Source: Frateuria_A sp035943815 | Lineage (GTDB): Bacteria; Pseudomonadota; Gammaproteobacteria; Xanthomonadales; Rhodanobacteraceae | Assembly: GCF_035943815.1 (NCBI RefSeq) | Contig: NZ_DASZBU010000006.1 | Span: 124,001-188,000, forward strand | Reading direction: 5' to 3' | Length of the DNA stretch: 64,000 bases | Shown here: positions 24,253 through 32,462 of the stretch, piece after piece | Numbering within the stretch: position 1 is the first letter of the stretch | How the letters are laid out: each line of letters opens with the position of its first letter | Translations under genes and position numbers: made by a program | Notes under the pieces: model-generated | The model's input: the letters and a program-made list of their open reading frames with translations, nothing else | What the model was told of the DNA's origin: nothing | Databases searched by the model: none

Positions 24253-25592
24253 TGTGCCGCCTCGGCGGCTATGGCGTTCAGAGCGGCGATGCCGTCGGCG
24301 AGGTCCATCGGTTCGTCCACTTCCTGTTGCAGGAACGCGCGCAACTTGGGCCACATGACGATGGCCTGGTCGACCTGCGGGTCCGAGCCCTTCTGGTAGG
24401 CGCCCACCGCGATCAGGTCGCGCTGCTGGCGGTAGGCCGAATAGACCTGGCGGAAGCGCTGCGCGGCGCGCTGGTGCTCGCGTTCGGTCACCGCCGGCAT
24501 CACGCGACTGATCGAGGCCTCGATGTCGATCGCCGGATAGTGGCCGGCCTCGGCCAGGTCGCGCGTGAGCACGATGTGGCCGTCCAGGATGGCGCGCGCG
24601 GCGTCGGCGATCGGGTCATGGCGGTAGTCGTCGCCCTCGGTCAGCACGGTGTAGAACGCGGTGATCGAGCCCACGCCATCGGCGTCGTTGCCGGCGCGCT
24701 CGACCAGCGCGGGCAGCATGGTGAACACCGACGGCGGGTAACCTTTGGTCGCCGGCGGCTCGCCGATGGCCAGGGCGATCTCGCGCTGGGCCTGGGCGTA
24801 CCGGGTTAGCGAGTCCATCAGCAGCAGCACGCGCTGGCCACGGTCGCGGAACCATTCGGCGATGGCGGTGGCGTACTGCGCGCCGCGCAGGCGCTTGAGC
24901 GGCGGCGCGTCGGCCGGCGCGGCGACGATCACCGCGCGGCGACGCCCCTCCACGCCCAGGGTGTGCTCGACGAACTCCTTCACCTCGCGGCCGCGTTCGC
25001 CGATCAGGCCGACCACCACCACGTCGGCGTCGGTGTACTTGGTCATCATGCCAAGCAGCGTGGACTTGCCCACGCCGGAGCCGGCGAACAGGCCCAGTCG
25101 CTGGCCGCGGCCCACGGTGAGCAGCGCGTTGATCGCGCGCACGCCGGTATCCAGCGGAGTGTCGATGGGCTTGCGCTCCATCGGGTTGATCGGCTCGGCC
25201 TTGAGCGCGGCGTGCTCGCCGGTGTCCAGCGGGCCTCGCCCGTCCAGCGGCACGCCGTCGGCACCGATCACGCGTCCGAGCAGGCCGGCACCCACCGGCA
25301 GGCCGCCGGCATGGGCGAGCGGGCGCACGCGCGCGTTGGGCAGTACGCCGTGCATATCGCCGACCGGCATCAGCAGCAGGCGCTCGTCGGCGAAGCCGAC
25401 CACCTCGGTGTCGAGCTGGCTGCCGTCGGCGGTGTCCACCAGGCAGCGCGCGCCGAGCGCGGCTTCACAGCCCTCGGCCTCGAGGGTGAGGCCGACCACG
25501 CGGCGCAGGCGGCCTTCGACGAAGAGCGTGTGCGCGGCCTCGGCGCGCTGGCGGCGGCGAGCCAGTTGTTTGGTCCAGGCAGCGCGGGTCAT
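24249..25592 (-). CDS. fliI: FliI, flagellar export ATPase
   Basis: Cytoplasmic hexameric ATPase related to F1-beta that energises substrate unfolding and entry to the export gate. The 447-residue product has Walker A GLFAGSGVGKSTLL at 167-180, the type III ATPase motif VVVGLIGERGREVKEFVEHTL and Walker B RVLLLMDSLTRYAQAQREIALAIGEPPATKGYPPSVF. The C-terminal part (SDPQVDQAIVMWPKLRAFLQQEV) is typical. The ATG at 25592 (MTRAAWTKQL) was chosen because the frame upstream is repeat-derived. fliJ overlaps by ATGA; fliH is 232 bases upstream across a repeat pair. Confidence 0.96.
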   Translation of the reverse strand: MTRAAWTKQLARRRQRAEAAHTLFVEGRLRRVVGLTLEAEGCEAALGARCLVDTADGSQLDTEVVGFADERLLLMPVGDMHGVLPNARVRPLAHAGGLPVGAGLLGRVIGADGVPLDGRGPLDTGEHAALKAEPINPMERKPIDTPLDTGVRAINALLTVGRGQRLGLFAGSGVGKSTLLGMMTKYTDADVVVVGLIGERGREVKEFVEHTLGVEGRRRAVIVAAPADAPPLKRLRGAQYATAIAEWFRDRGQRVLLLMDSLTRYAQAQREIALAIGEPPATKGYPPSVFTMLPALVERAGNDADGVGSITAFYTVLTEGDDYRHDPIADAARAILDGHIVLTRDLAEAGHYPAIDIEASISRVMPAVTEREHQRAAQRFRQVYSAYRQQRDLIAVGAYQKGSDPQVDQAIVMWPKLRAFLQQEVDEPMDLADGIAALNAIAAEAAQ

Positions 25593-25686
25593 GGGCTGGC
25601 TCTGCCGCTGCGAGCAGGAGCCTTTTTGTCCTTCCGGTCGGGGCTGCGAAAGTCGGAGCAAAGGTGCAAGCTCGCGCGATCCGGGG

Positions 25687-25803
25687 CCCTCTCCCTTTCG
25701 GGGAGAGGGTTGGGGTGAGGGGCGGGGCTCGCGGGGAAGCCTGCTGCGAGTGACTCCCCCTCTCCCCAGCCCTCTCCCCCGGCTGCGCCGGAGGAGAGGG
25801 AGC
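25687..25803. repeat. Inverted pair of C/T-rich hairpin repeats between fliH and fliI
   Basis: Copy 1 (25687-25725) reads CCCTCTCCCTTTCGGGGAGAGGG then TTGGGGTGAGGGG. Copy 2 (25755-25803), in the opposite direction, reads CTCCCCCTCTCCCC, then CCTCTCCCCCGG with its hairpin partner. They fill the 232-base gap that separates fliH from fliI, genes that usually touch or overlap. Spacer between copies is about 30 bases. Confidence 0.8.
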
Positions 25804-25824
25804 AGGGTCCGGCTAGCACCGGAT

Positions 25825-26439
25825 TCACGGCTCTGCCTCGTCGCCCAGCACCGCGTCGACCATCGCGGCCAGGCGCGTTTCCACGCGGGCGTCCAGGCGC
25901 GAGCGTCCGTTTTCGAGCAGACAGTCGCCGCGCGCGAGCGCAGGGTCGGCGACCAACTGCCAGTGGGCTTCGGCCGCATCCAATTCGCGCATCAGCGCCA
26001 GGTCGTCCGGGTGCAGCCGAACGCGCAGCTCGCGGGTGGCGGAGGGCAGCGCGGCGGCGGCCTGGCGCACGGCCTGGAGGACGAGCTCCGGGCGCGCAGC
26101 CAGCTCGTGCGCGATCACGCGGCGTGCGACCAGCATGGCGAGCTGCGTCAGCTCCTGCTCCACCGCCGTGTCCAGGGCATCGAGCGGGCGTGCGGCCTGG
26201 GTGAAGATCGACTCCAGCCGTGCCACCTGCTCGCGGCCCTGCGCGCGCGCCTCGGCCAGGCCCTGGGCCAAACCGGCGGCATGGCCTTCCTCATGTGCCT
26301 GGCGTTCGAGCGCTTCCAGGTCGCTGACGGTGGGATGGGCGGGGGCCTCGGCCGGCTCGGGCGGCGGCGGTTGGCCCATCTGCGGTGGTTCCCAGCGCTG
26401 GTATCCGGCGACGGCGTCGCGGTTGAGCACGGCGCTCAT
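25825..26439 (-). CDS. fliH: FliH, regulator of the export ATPase
   Basis: Dimeric stator-like protein that holds FliI and connects it to FliN. The 204-residue product has a Pro-rich N terminus (PQMGQPPPPEPAEAP), a helical region with AHEEGHAAGLAQGLAEARAQGREQ containing the small-residue G-x-x-x-G/A-x-x-x-G spacing typical of FliH, and a C-terminal domain (RRVIAHELAARPELVLQAVRQAAAALP..., VRLHPDDLALM...) like V-ATPase subunit E. The ATG overlaps the fliG stop. Confidence 0.93.
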   Translation of the reverse strand: MSAVLNRDAVAGYQRWEPPQMGQPPPPEPAEAPAHPTVSDLEALERQAHEEGHAAGLAQGLAEARAQGREQVARLESIFTQAARPLDALDTAVEQELTQLAMLVARRVIAHELAARPELVLQAVRQAAAALPSATRELRVRLHPDDLALMRELDAAEAHWQLVADPALARGDCLLENGRSRLDARVETRLAAMVDAVLGDEAEP

Positions 26440-27443
26440 CAGACCAGGTCATCCGAGCCGCCGAGGTTGATCTGGCCGGCGTCGGCCAGGCGCCGGGCGA
26501 TGCCGAGGATCTCCTTCTGCGCCGCATCCACCTCGGACACGCGCACGGGACCGGCCACTTCCAGGTCGTCGCGCAGCATGTCGGCTGCGCGCTTGGACAT
26601 GTTGGCGAACATTTTTTCGCGGATCGAAGGCTCGGCGCCCTTGAGCGCCACGATCAGGCGCGGCGAGGGCACTTCGCGCAGCAGCGCCTGCATCGAGCGG
26701 TCGTCGAGCTCCACCAGATCGTCGAAGACGAACATCAGGTCCTCGATCTTGCTGCCCAGGCCCGGGTCGTGGCTGCGGATGGCGGCCATGAGCTCGGCCT
26801 CGCGGCTGGTTTCCATGGCGTTGAGGATGTTCGCCGCGGCCTTCAGGCCGCCGACGCTGGCCGACTTGAGTTTGTTGGTGTTGCCGGAGAACTGGCGCTC
26901 CATGATCTCATCGAGCTCGTTCAGCGCGTGCGGCTGCACGCCGTCGAGTGTGGCGATGCGCATGATCGCGTCCGAGCGCGTGCGCGCCGGCAGGTAGCCG
27001 AGCACCTCGGCCGCCTGGTCGTGCTCCAGGTGCGCCAGCACCAGCGCGATGATCTGCGGGTGCTCCTGGCCGATCATCTCGGCGATGGCGCGCCCTTCCA
27101 TCCACTTGAGCGATTCGAGCCCCTTGCTGGAGCGGCCCAGCAGGATGCGGTCGATCAGGCTGCCGGCCTTGGTCTCGCCCAGCGCGTTGGTGAGGATCTT
27201 GCGGATGTATTCCTCGGTGCCGACGCCGAGCGCGGTTTGCCGGCCCATGTCGTCATGCAGCCTGGTGAGCACCTGGTCGACCTGCTCGCGCGAAACGGAA
27301 GTGAGCACGGCCATGGCCTGGCCCACGGCCTGCACGTCGCGCGCGGACAGGTGCTTGAGCACCTCGGCGGCATCCTGCTCCCCCAGCGTGAGCAGCAGGA
27401 TAGCGGCGCGCTGGGCGCCAGTGATGTGGGTTTCCTGTTTCAT
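26439..27443 (-). CDS. fliG: FliG, motor switch protein
   Basis: C-ring rotor protein that receives torque from the stator. The 334-residue product has the N-terminal FliF-binding domain (GAQRAAILLLTLGEQDAAEVLKHLSARDVQAVG), the middle domain with the EHPQ motif (GQEHPQIIALVLAHLEHDQAAEVLGYLP), and the C-terminal torque domain with charged helix LMFVFDDLVELDDRSMQALLREVPSPRLIVALKGAEPSIREKMFANMSKRAADMLRDDLEVAGPVRVSEVDAAQKEIL. It starts 6 bases after the fliF stop. Confidence 0.96.
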   Translation of the reverse strand: MKQETHITGAQRAAILLLTLGEQDAAEVLKHLSARDVQAVGQAMAVLTSVSREQVDQVLTRLHDDMGRQTALGVGTEEYIRKILTNALGETKAGSLIDRILLGRSSKGLESLKWMEGRAIAEMIGQEHPQIIALVLAHLEHDQAAEVLGYLPARTRSDAIMRIATLDGVQPHALNELDEIMERQFSGNTNKLKSASVGGLKAAANILNAMETSREAELMAAIRSHDPGLGSKIEDLMFVFDDLVELDDRSMQALLREVPSPRLIVALKGAEPSIREKMFANMSKRAADMLRDDLEVAGPVRVSEVDAAQKEILGIARRLADAGQINLGGSDDLV

Positions 27444-27449
27444 CGACGC

Positions 27450-29132
27450 TTAGCCGCCATCCTCGCCAACCCAATTGCGGACCACCTGGGCGACCTGCCT
27501 GGGGTCGTCGCTGACCATGCGCCGGGCCAGCCCCACTTTCTGTTCATAGCCGATGACCTGTGTCGGTGCAGCGAGCCGGCTGCGCTCGTCTTCCCCGTCA
27601 TCGGCCACGCGCACGGAAACCGTAGGCACGCGGCCGGCCGCGGCCAGCGCCGGTTGCGGCGCGCCGCGCAGCAGACCCTTGAGCAAGGGGCGCAGCAGGC
27701 CGAAGGCGACGACGAGCGCGATCAGCACGCCGATCGCCTGCTTGATCAGGTCCAGCATGCCGGGGCGCTGCCAGAACGGCTGCTGCTCGGGCGCGTCGGC
27801 CGAGGGCGCCTGCTGGAAGGCCTGGTTGACCACGCTGACGCTGTCGCCGCGCGTGGCACTGAAGCCCACCGCGTTCTTGGTCAGGTCGGTCAGATGGGCC
27901 AGTTCCTGCGCGGTGAACGGCGTGCTGGTGCCGCCCTTGGGGCCGGCCACGCTCTTGTTGTCGACCACCACGGCCACGGTCAGCCGTGCCAGGCGGCCGG
28001 CCGGGTCGCTGGTGTGGCTGATGGTGCGGTCCAGCTCGTAGTTGCGCGTGGCGCTGGAGGAACTGTCGCCGTTGTCGGCCTGCGCCGTGGCGGCGGCGGG
28101 CGCGGCGGGCTTGCCGCCGGCATTCGGGTTGGCGGCGGTCGGCTGCGCCGCCATCACCGGCGGCTGGTTGCTGAGCGCGCCGGGCACGCCGCCGTCAGCG
28201 GGACCGCCGTTGCCGCGGCGCTCGCTGCTGGTCTGCTCGCTGCGCAGGGCCGGATGGTCGTGGTCGAAGGTCTCGGTGGCCTTTTCGGTCTGGCTGAAAT
28301 CCAGGTCGACGAACACCTGCGCATGCACCTTGCCCGGGCCTACCAGCGGCGTGAGCAGTTGCTCGACGCGCTGGGCGTAGGTGTTCTCCATCCGCGTAGC
28401 CAGGCGCAGGCGGCTGTCGCCCACCGCGGCGGCGCTGTCCGGGTCGGTGCCGGTCAAGAGCTGGCCCTGCTGGTCGACCACCGAGACCCGACGCGGATCG
28501 AGGTCAGGCACCGAGGCGGCGACCAGGTGCACGATCGCCGCCACCTGGCTCGCATCCAGTTGCCGGCCGGGATAGAGCGTGACCAGCACCGAGGCGCTGG
28601 CCTGGCGGTCGTCGCGGATGAAGGCCGAAGGCTTGGCCATCGCCAGGTGCACGCGCGCCGAGCGCACGCCCTGCAGGCTGCCGATGGTGTTGCCCAGGTC
28701 CGCCTCCAGCGCCTGCTGATAGCGCGTGCGCTCGGCCAGGTCGCTCATGCCGAAAGGCGATTCGGCCTGCGGCACCGCACCGCTGGCGGCGGTGCCCTGC
28801 GGCAGCCCCTGCCCGGCCAGGCGCAGACGGGTGGCCGCCAGGTCCGATGCCGGCACCATGATCGAGCCGCCGTCGTCGCCCAGCTTGTAGGGTGTGTTGG
28901 TCGATTGCAGCGCCTGCGTGATGGCGGCGGCGTCCTGCTGGCCCAGGCCTGCGTAGAGCAGACCCCAGTTGGGGCCGCGCGACCACAGCACCACCGCCAC
29001 GCCCAGCGCCACGGCCGCGGCCATGCCGACCAGCAGCAGCAACTGGCGCGAAGCGGGGCTGCGCGCGAGCTGCCTGAGGTCGAAGCGATTGGCGGGACTG
29101 TCGGTGGTGGTCGCGATGGCGTTGTCGGCCAT
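27450..29132 (-). CDS. fliF: FliF, MS-ring protein
   Basis: Inner-membrane ring that is the foundation of the basal body. The 560-residue product has an N-terminal membrane helix (RQLLLLVGMAAAVALGVAVVLW), the YscJ-type ring-building motifs (LLYAGLGQQDAAAITQALQSTNTPYKLGDDGG..., LEADLGNTIGSLQGVRSARVHLAMAKPSAF), a Pro/Ala-rich periplasmic insertion, a second helix (LIKQAIGVLIALVVAFGLLRPLL) and a cytoplasmic C terminus (PRQVAQVVRNWVGEDGG) that binds FliG. It lies 60 bases after the fliE stop. Confidence 0.96.
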   Translation of the reverse strand: MADNAIATTTDSPANRFDLRQLARSPASRQLLLLVGMAAAVALGVAVVLWSRGPNWGLLYAGLGQQDAAAITQALQSTNTPYKLGDDGGSIMVPASDLAATRLRLAGQGLPQGTAASGAVPQAESPFGMSDLAERTRYQQALEADLGNTIGSLQGVRSARVHLAMAKPSAFIRDDRQASASVLVTLYPGRQLDASQVAAIVHLVAASVPDLDPRRVSVVDQQGQLLTGTDPDSAAAVGDSRLRLATRMENTYAQRVEQLLTPLVGPGKVHAQVFVDLDFSQTEKATETFDHDHPALRSEQTSSERRGNGGPADGGVPGALSNQPPVMAAQPTAANPNAGGKPAAPAAATAQADNGDSSSSATRNYELDRTISHTSDPAGRLARLTVAVVVDNKSVAGPKGGTSTPFTAQELAHLTDLTKNAVGFSATRGDSVSVVNQAFQQAPSADAPEQQPFWQRPGMLDLIKQAIGVLIALVVAFGLLRPLLKGLLRGAPQPALAAAGRVPTVSVRVADDGEDERSRLAAPTQVIGYEQKVGLARRMVSDDPRQVAQVVRNWVGEDGG

Positions 29133-29192
29133 GAGGAAGGGTCATCCGTAAAGCTGAAGAAGGAACGCGCGGCCTCTCAAGGCCGGTCGTCG

Positions 29193-29516
29193 TCAGACCG
29201 GCATGTTCATGATGTCCTTGTAGGCATCGACCAGCTTGTTGCGCACTTCGGTCATCGCGCGCAACGAGAGATCGGCCTTCTGGATCGCCACCATCGTGCG
29301 TCCCAGGTCCGCGCCCGCATCGCCACGCTCGAAGCTGGCGGCCATCTGACCGGCGTGCTGCTGGCTGTCGCCCACGTTCGCGATCGATTGCTTCAGCAGC
29401 GCGCCGAAATCCGCCGTGGCGGCAGGCGCGGCCTTCAGTGCCGTTTCCGCCGGACGCACCTGGGCGGAAAGCTGGCGCATCTGGGCGAGCAAGTTGTTGA
29501 CGTCGATGGTGCTCAT
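29193..29516 (-). CDS. fliE: FliE, MS-ring/rod junction protein
   Basis: Small exported protein that links the MS ring to the proximal rod; the first export substrate. The 107-residue product starts MSTIDVNNLLAQMRQLSAQ and ends with the conserved helix GRTMVAIQKADLSLRAMTEVRNKLVDAYKDIMNMPV. It is the head of the fliE-F-G-H-I-J-K operon and has its own sigma-54-type promoter 40-55 bases upstream, between it and a pair of hairpin repeats that follow fleQ. Confidence 0.95.
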   Translation of the reverse strand: MSTIDVNNLLAQMRQLSAQVRPAETALKAAPAATADFGALLKQSIANVGDSQQHAGQMAASFERGDAGADLGRTMVAIQKADLSLRAMTEVRNKLVDAYKDIMNMPV

Positions 29517-29555
29517 GTCGGGATTCCGGCGCGTGGCGGCTTTGGTTGGTATGAC

Positions 29556-29571
29556 TGCACGAGCTGTGCCA
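29556..29571 (-). promoter_or_regulatory. Sigma-54 promoter upstream of fliE
   Basis: Minus strand TGGCAC-N5-GTGCA, with GG and GC exactly 12 apart. The -24 half is perfect; the -12 half has G for the first T of TTGCA. It predicts transcription starting near 29545, giving a leader of about 30 bases before fliE. Confidence 0.72.
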
Positions 29572-29582
29572 GAGCTCCTCTA

Positions 29583-29703
29583 GCCCTCTCCGCCGGGGGA
29601 GAGGGTCGGGTGAGGGGGAGGCATTTGGGTTTGGGTTTTGCTTGGGCATAAAGCCAAGCCCCCCTCTCCCCAGCCCTCTCCCCCGACTGCGCCGGGGAGG
29701 GCA
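29583..29703. repeat. Inverted pair of C/T-rich hairpin repeats between fleQ and fliE
   Basis: Copy 1 (29583-29621) reads GCCCTCTCCGCCGGGGGAGAGGG then TCGGGTGAGGGGGA. Copy 2 (29659-29703) reads CCCCCTCTCCCC, then CCTCTCCCCCG with its partner. The pair sits between the fleQ stop and the fliE promoter, so it would affect fleQ mRNA ends more than fliE. Same family as the units at 18971, 22534 and 25687. Confidence 0.8.
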
Positions 29704-29711
29704 AACACGCG

Positions 29712-31136
29712 TCAAGCCGCCAGGCTGTTCTGCAGTCCGTACTTGCGCAGCTTCTCCACCAGCGTGGTGCGCTGCATGCGCAGCAGCTTGGCGGCATGCG
29801 CGACCACGCCACCGGTGACGTCGAGCGCCTGGCGGATGAGGCCCACCTCGATGTCGGCCAGGTGATCCTTCAGGTCGATGCCGCCCTCGGGCAGCAGGGT
29901 GGCGTCGCCGGCGTTGGCGGCGGCGTCCATCAGCGCGGGCGCGGCGGCGCCTTCCATCAGCGCCAGCAGCGAAACGCCCGGCACCTCCTCCATGGCCTGG
30001 CGGCCACGGTATTTCTCCGGCAGGTCGCTGCCGCGGATCTCGCCGTGCGGGTAGAGGATGGCCAGGCGCTCGACCAGGTTGCACAGCTCGCGCACGTTGC
30101 CCGGCCAGGCGTACTGGTGCAGCGCATTGAGAGCGCCGGCGGAGAAGCGCACGCTGGACAGGCCACGGCGCGCCAAGCGCTGGTTGAATTCGGTGATCAG
30201 CACCGGCAGATCGTCCAGGTGCTCGCGCAGCGCTGGCATCTCCAGCGGGAACACGGACAGGCGATAGAACAGGTCCTCGCGGAACTGGCCGTTGGCGATC
30301 GCCTGATCGAGGTTGCGGTGGGTGGCGGCGATGATGCGCACGTCGCAGCGCTGGCTCTTGGTGCCGCCGACGCGCTCGAACACGCGTTCCTGCAGCACGC
30401 GCAGCAGCTTGACCTGCATGGTCAGGCTCATGTCGCCGATCTCGTCCAGGAACAGCGTGCCGCCCTCGGCCAGCTCGAAGCGGCCCTTGCGCGCGCTGAT
30501 CGCGCCGGTGAAGGCGCCTTTCTCGTGGCCGAACAGCTCGCTTTCCAGAAGTTCGGCGGGGATCGCACCGCAGTTGATCGCTACGAACGGCTTGTCGCGG
30601 CGGGGCGAACACTCGTGGATGGTGCGCGCGACCATCTCCTTGCCGGTGCCCGATTCACCAAGCACCAGCACGCTGGAGTCGAACGGCGCCACCTGGCGGA
30701 TCAGCGCATTGACGCGGCGCATCGGCCCGGATTCGCCGACGAAGCGCAGTTCGCCGCGGCGGCCGCCAAGCAGCCGCGCATACAGGCTGCGCATCACTTC
30801 GGCCAGCTGCTCGTAGCGCAGCGGGAACTCCACCATGCCGATGCGGGAAGCGAACGGCGAGCTGGCGGCCGTCAGGCGCGTGGCCCAGGCCGAATCGCTG
30901 GCCAGCAGCACCGGCACATGGCCGGCGGCATCGCCCAGCAGCGCGAACTGGCGCTCCGCTTCGGTCGTGTCGGCGATCGTGCCCACGTAGACGGCGCGCC
31001 AGGCCTGGGTCGATTCGTCCGCAGCGATGCAGCTTTCGCCCCGCTGCGGGTGGTAACCGAGGAAGTGCAACGCAGACAGAATGGACTCGGCCCGCGCCTC
31101 GTTCGATTCGATCACCAGGAAATCGACCTTGCTCAT
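29712..31136 (-). CDS. fleQ: FleQ, sigma-54-dependent master flagellar activator
   Basis: Top-level activator of flagellar operons; in Pseudomonas it also binds c-di-GMP and is restrained by FleN/FlhG. The 474-residue product has an N-terminal FleQ-type receiver-like domain (1-120; MSKVDFLVIESNEARAESIL, lacking the usual phospho-Asp context), an AAA+ domain with Walker A GESGTGKE (160-167), the sigma-54 contact loop GAFTGA (207-212) and Walker B LFLDEIG (228-234), and a Fis-type helix-turn-helix (VVAHAAKLLRMQRTTLVEKLRKYGL). A GGGGAGG ribosome site lies 7 bases before the ATG. Its likely targets flgB, fliE, fliL and the receptor gene all show sigma-54 elements. Confidence 0.95.
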   Translation of the reverse strand: MSKVDFLVIESNEARAESILSALHFLGYHPQRGESCIAADESTQAWRAVYVGTIADTTEAERQFALLGDAAGHVPVLLASDSAWATRLTAASSPFASRIGMVEFPLRYEQLAEVMRSLYARLLGGRRGELRFVGESGPMRRVNALIRQVAPFDSSVLVLGESGTGKEMVARTIHECSPRRDKPFVAINCGAIPAELLESELFGHEKGAFTGAISARKGRFELAEGGTLFLDEIGDMSLTMQVKLLRVLQERVFERVGGTKSQRCDVRIIAATHRNLDQAIANGQFREDLFYRLSVFPLEMPALREHLDDLPVLITEFNQRLARRGLSSVRFSAGALNALHQYAWPGNVRELCNLVERLAILYPHGEIRGSDLPEKYRGRQAMEEVPGVSLLALMEGAAAPALMDAAANAGDATLLPEGGIDLKDHLADIEVGLIRQALDVTGGVVAHAAKLLRMQRTTLVEKLRKYGLQNSLAA

Positions 31137-31510
31137 TTAATTGCCTCCCCTTGGACACCCAATCCGACGAACCGCCGACCGTCCCGCAGTGTTCGCGATG
31201 CTCTATGCCGGCTTTCCGTCGTCGGCTGCGTGGAGGAAGGAGCAAGAAGAAGGCCAGCGCAGGCACGTGTCCGCACTGTCCGCGGACGCGCGGATGGCCC
31301 TAATGCGTCACCTGTGAAGGAAATGTCGACGCGCCGTGATGCGCGGATGCGGCAACGGCGACGGTTTGCCGGCGCCATGGGTCCGTCGGCGAGTGACCTT
31401 GCGTGACACCGCCGCGTCGTCGATCGTCAAACGGACGACGCGTGAGCCTGCGAAAGTGTGAAGTTCTTCACGTGCCAGACGCGGACCAACTCACATGGCC
31501 CAAAGCGGAC
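31137..31510. other. Gene-free interval between the PilZ-like gene and fleQ (374 bases)
   Basis: No gene is supported here. Two dyads are visible: a 9-base perfect inverted repeat, CGCGTCGTC at 31413-31421 and GACGACGCG at 31434-31442, and a short one, GTGAAG-TT-CTTCAC, at 31458-31471. Either may be a terminator stem for the fliD-to-PilZ run or an operator for fleQ; neither is followed by a U-tract. I cannot identify the fleQ promoter with confidence. No rpoN gene is present, although some Xanthomonas clusters carry one close to fleQ. Confidence 0.5.
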
Positions 31511-32065
31511 TCATGCGTTGGCCTGGCGCGCACCTGCCACTTTGCGTCGGTGGTGACGAAACACGAAACGTTCGAGTGACGCAGCGACGCCATCGCCCAG
31601 TCCCCGGAAGGCGATAAAGGTGCGGCCGTCACCGAGCCGGCGGTCGACGCGCGCGGGCAGTTCCAGCGGCACGCTGGGGCATGCATCGAAGCGCAGGCGC
31701 AGCAGCAGCTCCTCCCCCACGCTTGCCAGGGCATCGGGCACCACGGCGCCGATCGCGTTGAAGCTGAGCACCTGGCGCGGCGGCAATGCGTCGGCGGACA
31801 GCGATACGCGGCTGACCATGTCGATCAAGGCGTTGAGCTTGGCGTCCAGCCGCATGAGTTCCTGCATCACCGGATCGTCGTCGTCGGCATTGTCGGCGCG
31901 GCGCTCCTCCAGCGCGGAGACGGTGGCGAGCGCGGCCGCATTGCGCTCGGCCAGGCGCTGGGACAGCGCTTCAGGTACCGGCCAGGCAAGCGCCTGGCTG
32001 TCGGCATGCCAGCTGCCCTCGCAGGCAAGCCGCTGCTCGAACTCGTTCCAGGCACTGGCGGTCAT
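31511..32065 (-). CDS. PilZ-like protein with a helical insert, atypical ligand site
   Basis: Probable flagellar-cluster PilZ-family protein of 184 residues. The N-terminal part (1-55) is followed by an acidic stretch (ADNADDDDP) and a heptad-like helix (64-88, VMQELMRLDAKLNALIDMVSRV), then a beta-rich PilZ-like domain (90-175) with LSFNAIGAVVPDAL in place of the usual (D/N)xSxxG strand and no RxxxR just before it. The key c-di-GMP residues are therefore not recognisable, and it may not bind the nucleotide. Atypical, oligomer-forming PilZ proteins with long helices are known in Xanthomonas. It lies downstream of fliD-fliS-fliT, so a role in flagellar assembly or motor control is likely but unproven. 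Confidence 0.65.
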   Translation of the reverse strand: MTASAWNEFEQRLACEGSWHADSQALAWPVPEALSQRLAERNAAALATVSALEERRADNADDDDPVMQELMRLDAKLNALIDMVSRVSLSADALPPRQVLSFNAIGAVVPDALASVGEELLLRLRFDACPSVPLELPARVDRRLGDGRTFIAFRGLGDGVAASLERFVFRHHRRKVAGARQANA

Positions 32066-32177
32066 GACGGGTTTCCGGCGGGTAGTTTCGTGGCCCGTGA
32101 GTATGCAAGCACCGGGCCCAGGCCGCTGATGTTGGGGTTCGCCGCGGGACGACCATTGCTCTCAGTCCCGGAGGGGG

Positions 32178-32462
32178 TCAACCACCATAGGCGGCGACGG
32201 CGCGGACGCCGTCGTGCGCGGCCTGCCACCGCCTGGCCGCCGCGTCGCGCGCCTGGACCACCAGGGCCTGCAGTTCGCGGTCGAGCGTAAGCAGTTCGCC
32301 GAGCTGGCGCACACCGTCTTCATCCCCTGCCAGGGGTTGCTTCACCAGCGGATGGCGTTGATCTTCCAGCGCGAGGACTTGCTCCCAGTCGCCCGCGCGC
32401 GCGGCCTCGAGCATGGCGCGTGTCAGCGCCATGGCCAGGGCCAGCGGCTCCGGCGTGCTCAT
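32178..32462 (-). CDS. fliT: FliT-like flagellar export chaperone
   Basis: Small helical protein (94 residues) directly after fliS, overlapping its stop (ATGA). MSTPEPLALAMALTRAMLEAARAGDWEQVLALEDQRHPLVKQPL has the pattern of FliT proteins (a helix with an aspartate-tryptophan-glutamate turn, then L-E-x-x-R), and the C-terminal helix is charged and Ala-rich. FliT chaperones FliD and in enteric bacteria regulates the master activator. Homology is weak by eye; the name rests on length, helical character and position. Confidence 0.72.
   Translation of the reverse strand: MSTPEPLALAMALTRAMLEAARAGDWEQVLALEDQRHPLVKQPLAGDEDGVRQLGELLTLDRELQALVVQARDAAARRWQAAHDGVRAVAAYGG

Noticed and set aside
18971..29703. 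C/T-rich repeats considered as a CRISPR array or as classical terminators
   Set aside because: Units are palindromic, in clusters of two or three with inverted orientation, and lack regular spacers; no U-tracts follow, so they are neither CRISPR nor good Rho-independent terminators.
31455..31480. TGGCACG sequence upstream of fleQ as a sigma-54 -24 box
   Set aside because: No GC dinucleotide at the required position 12 bases on; the -12 half is absent.
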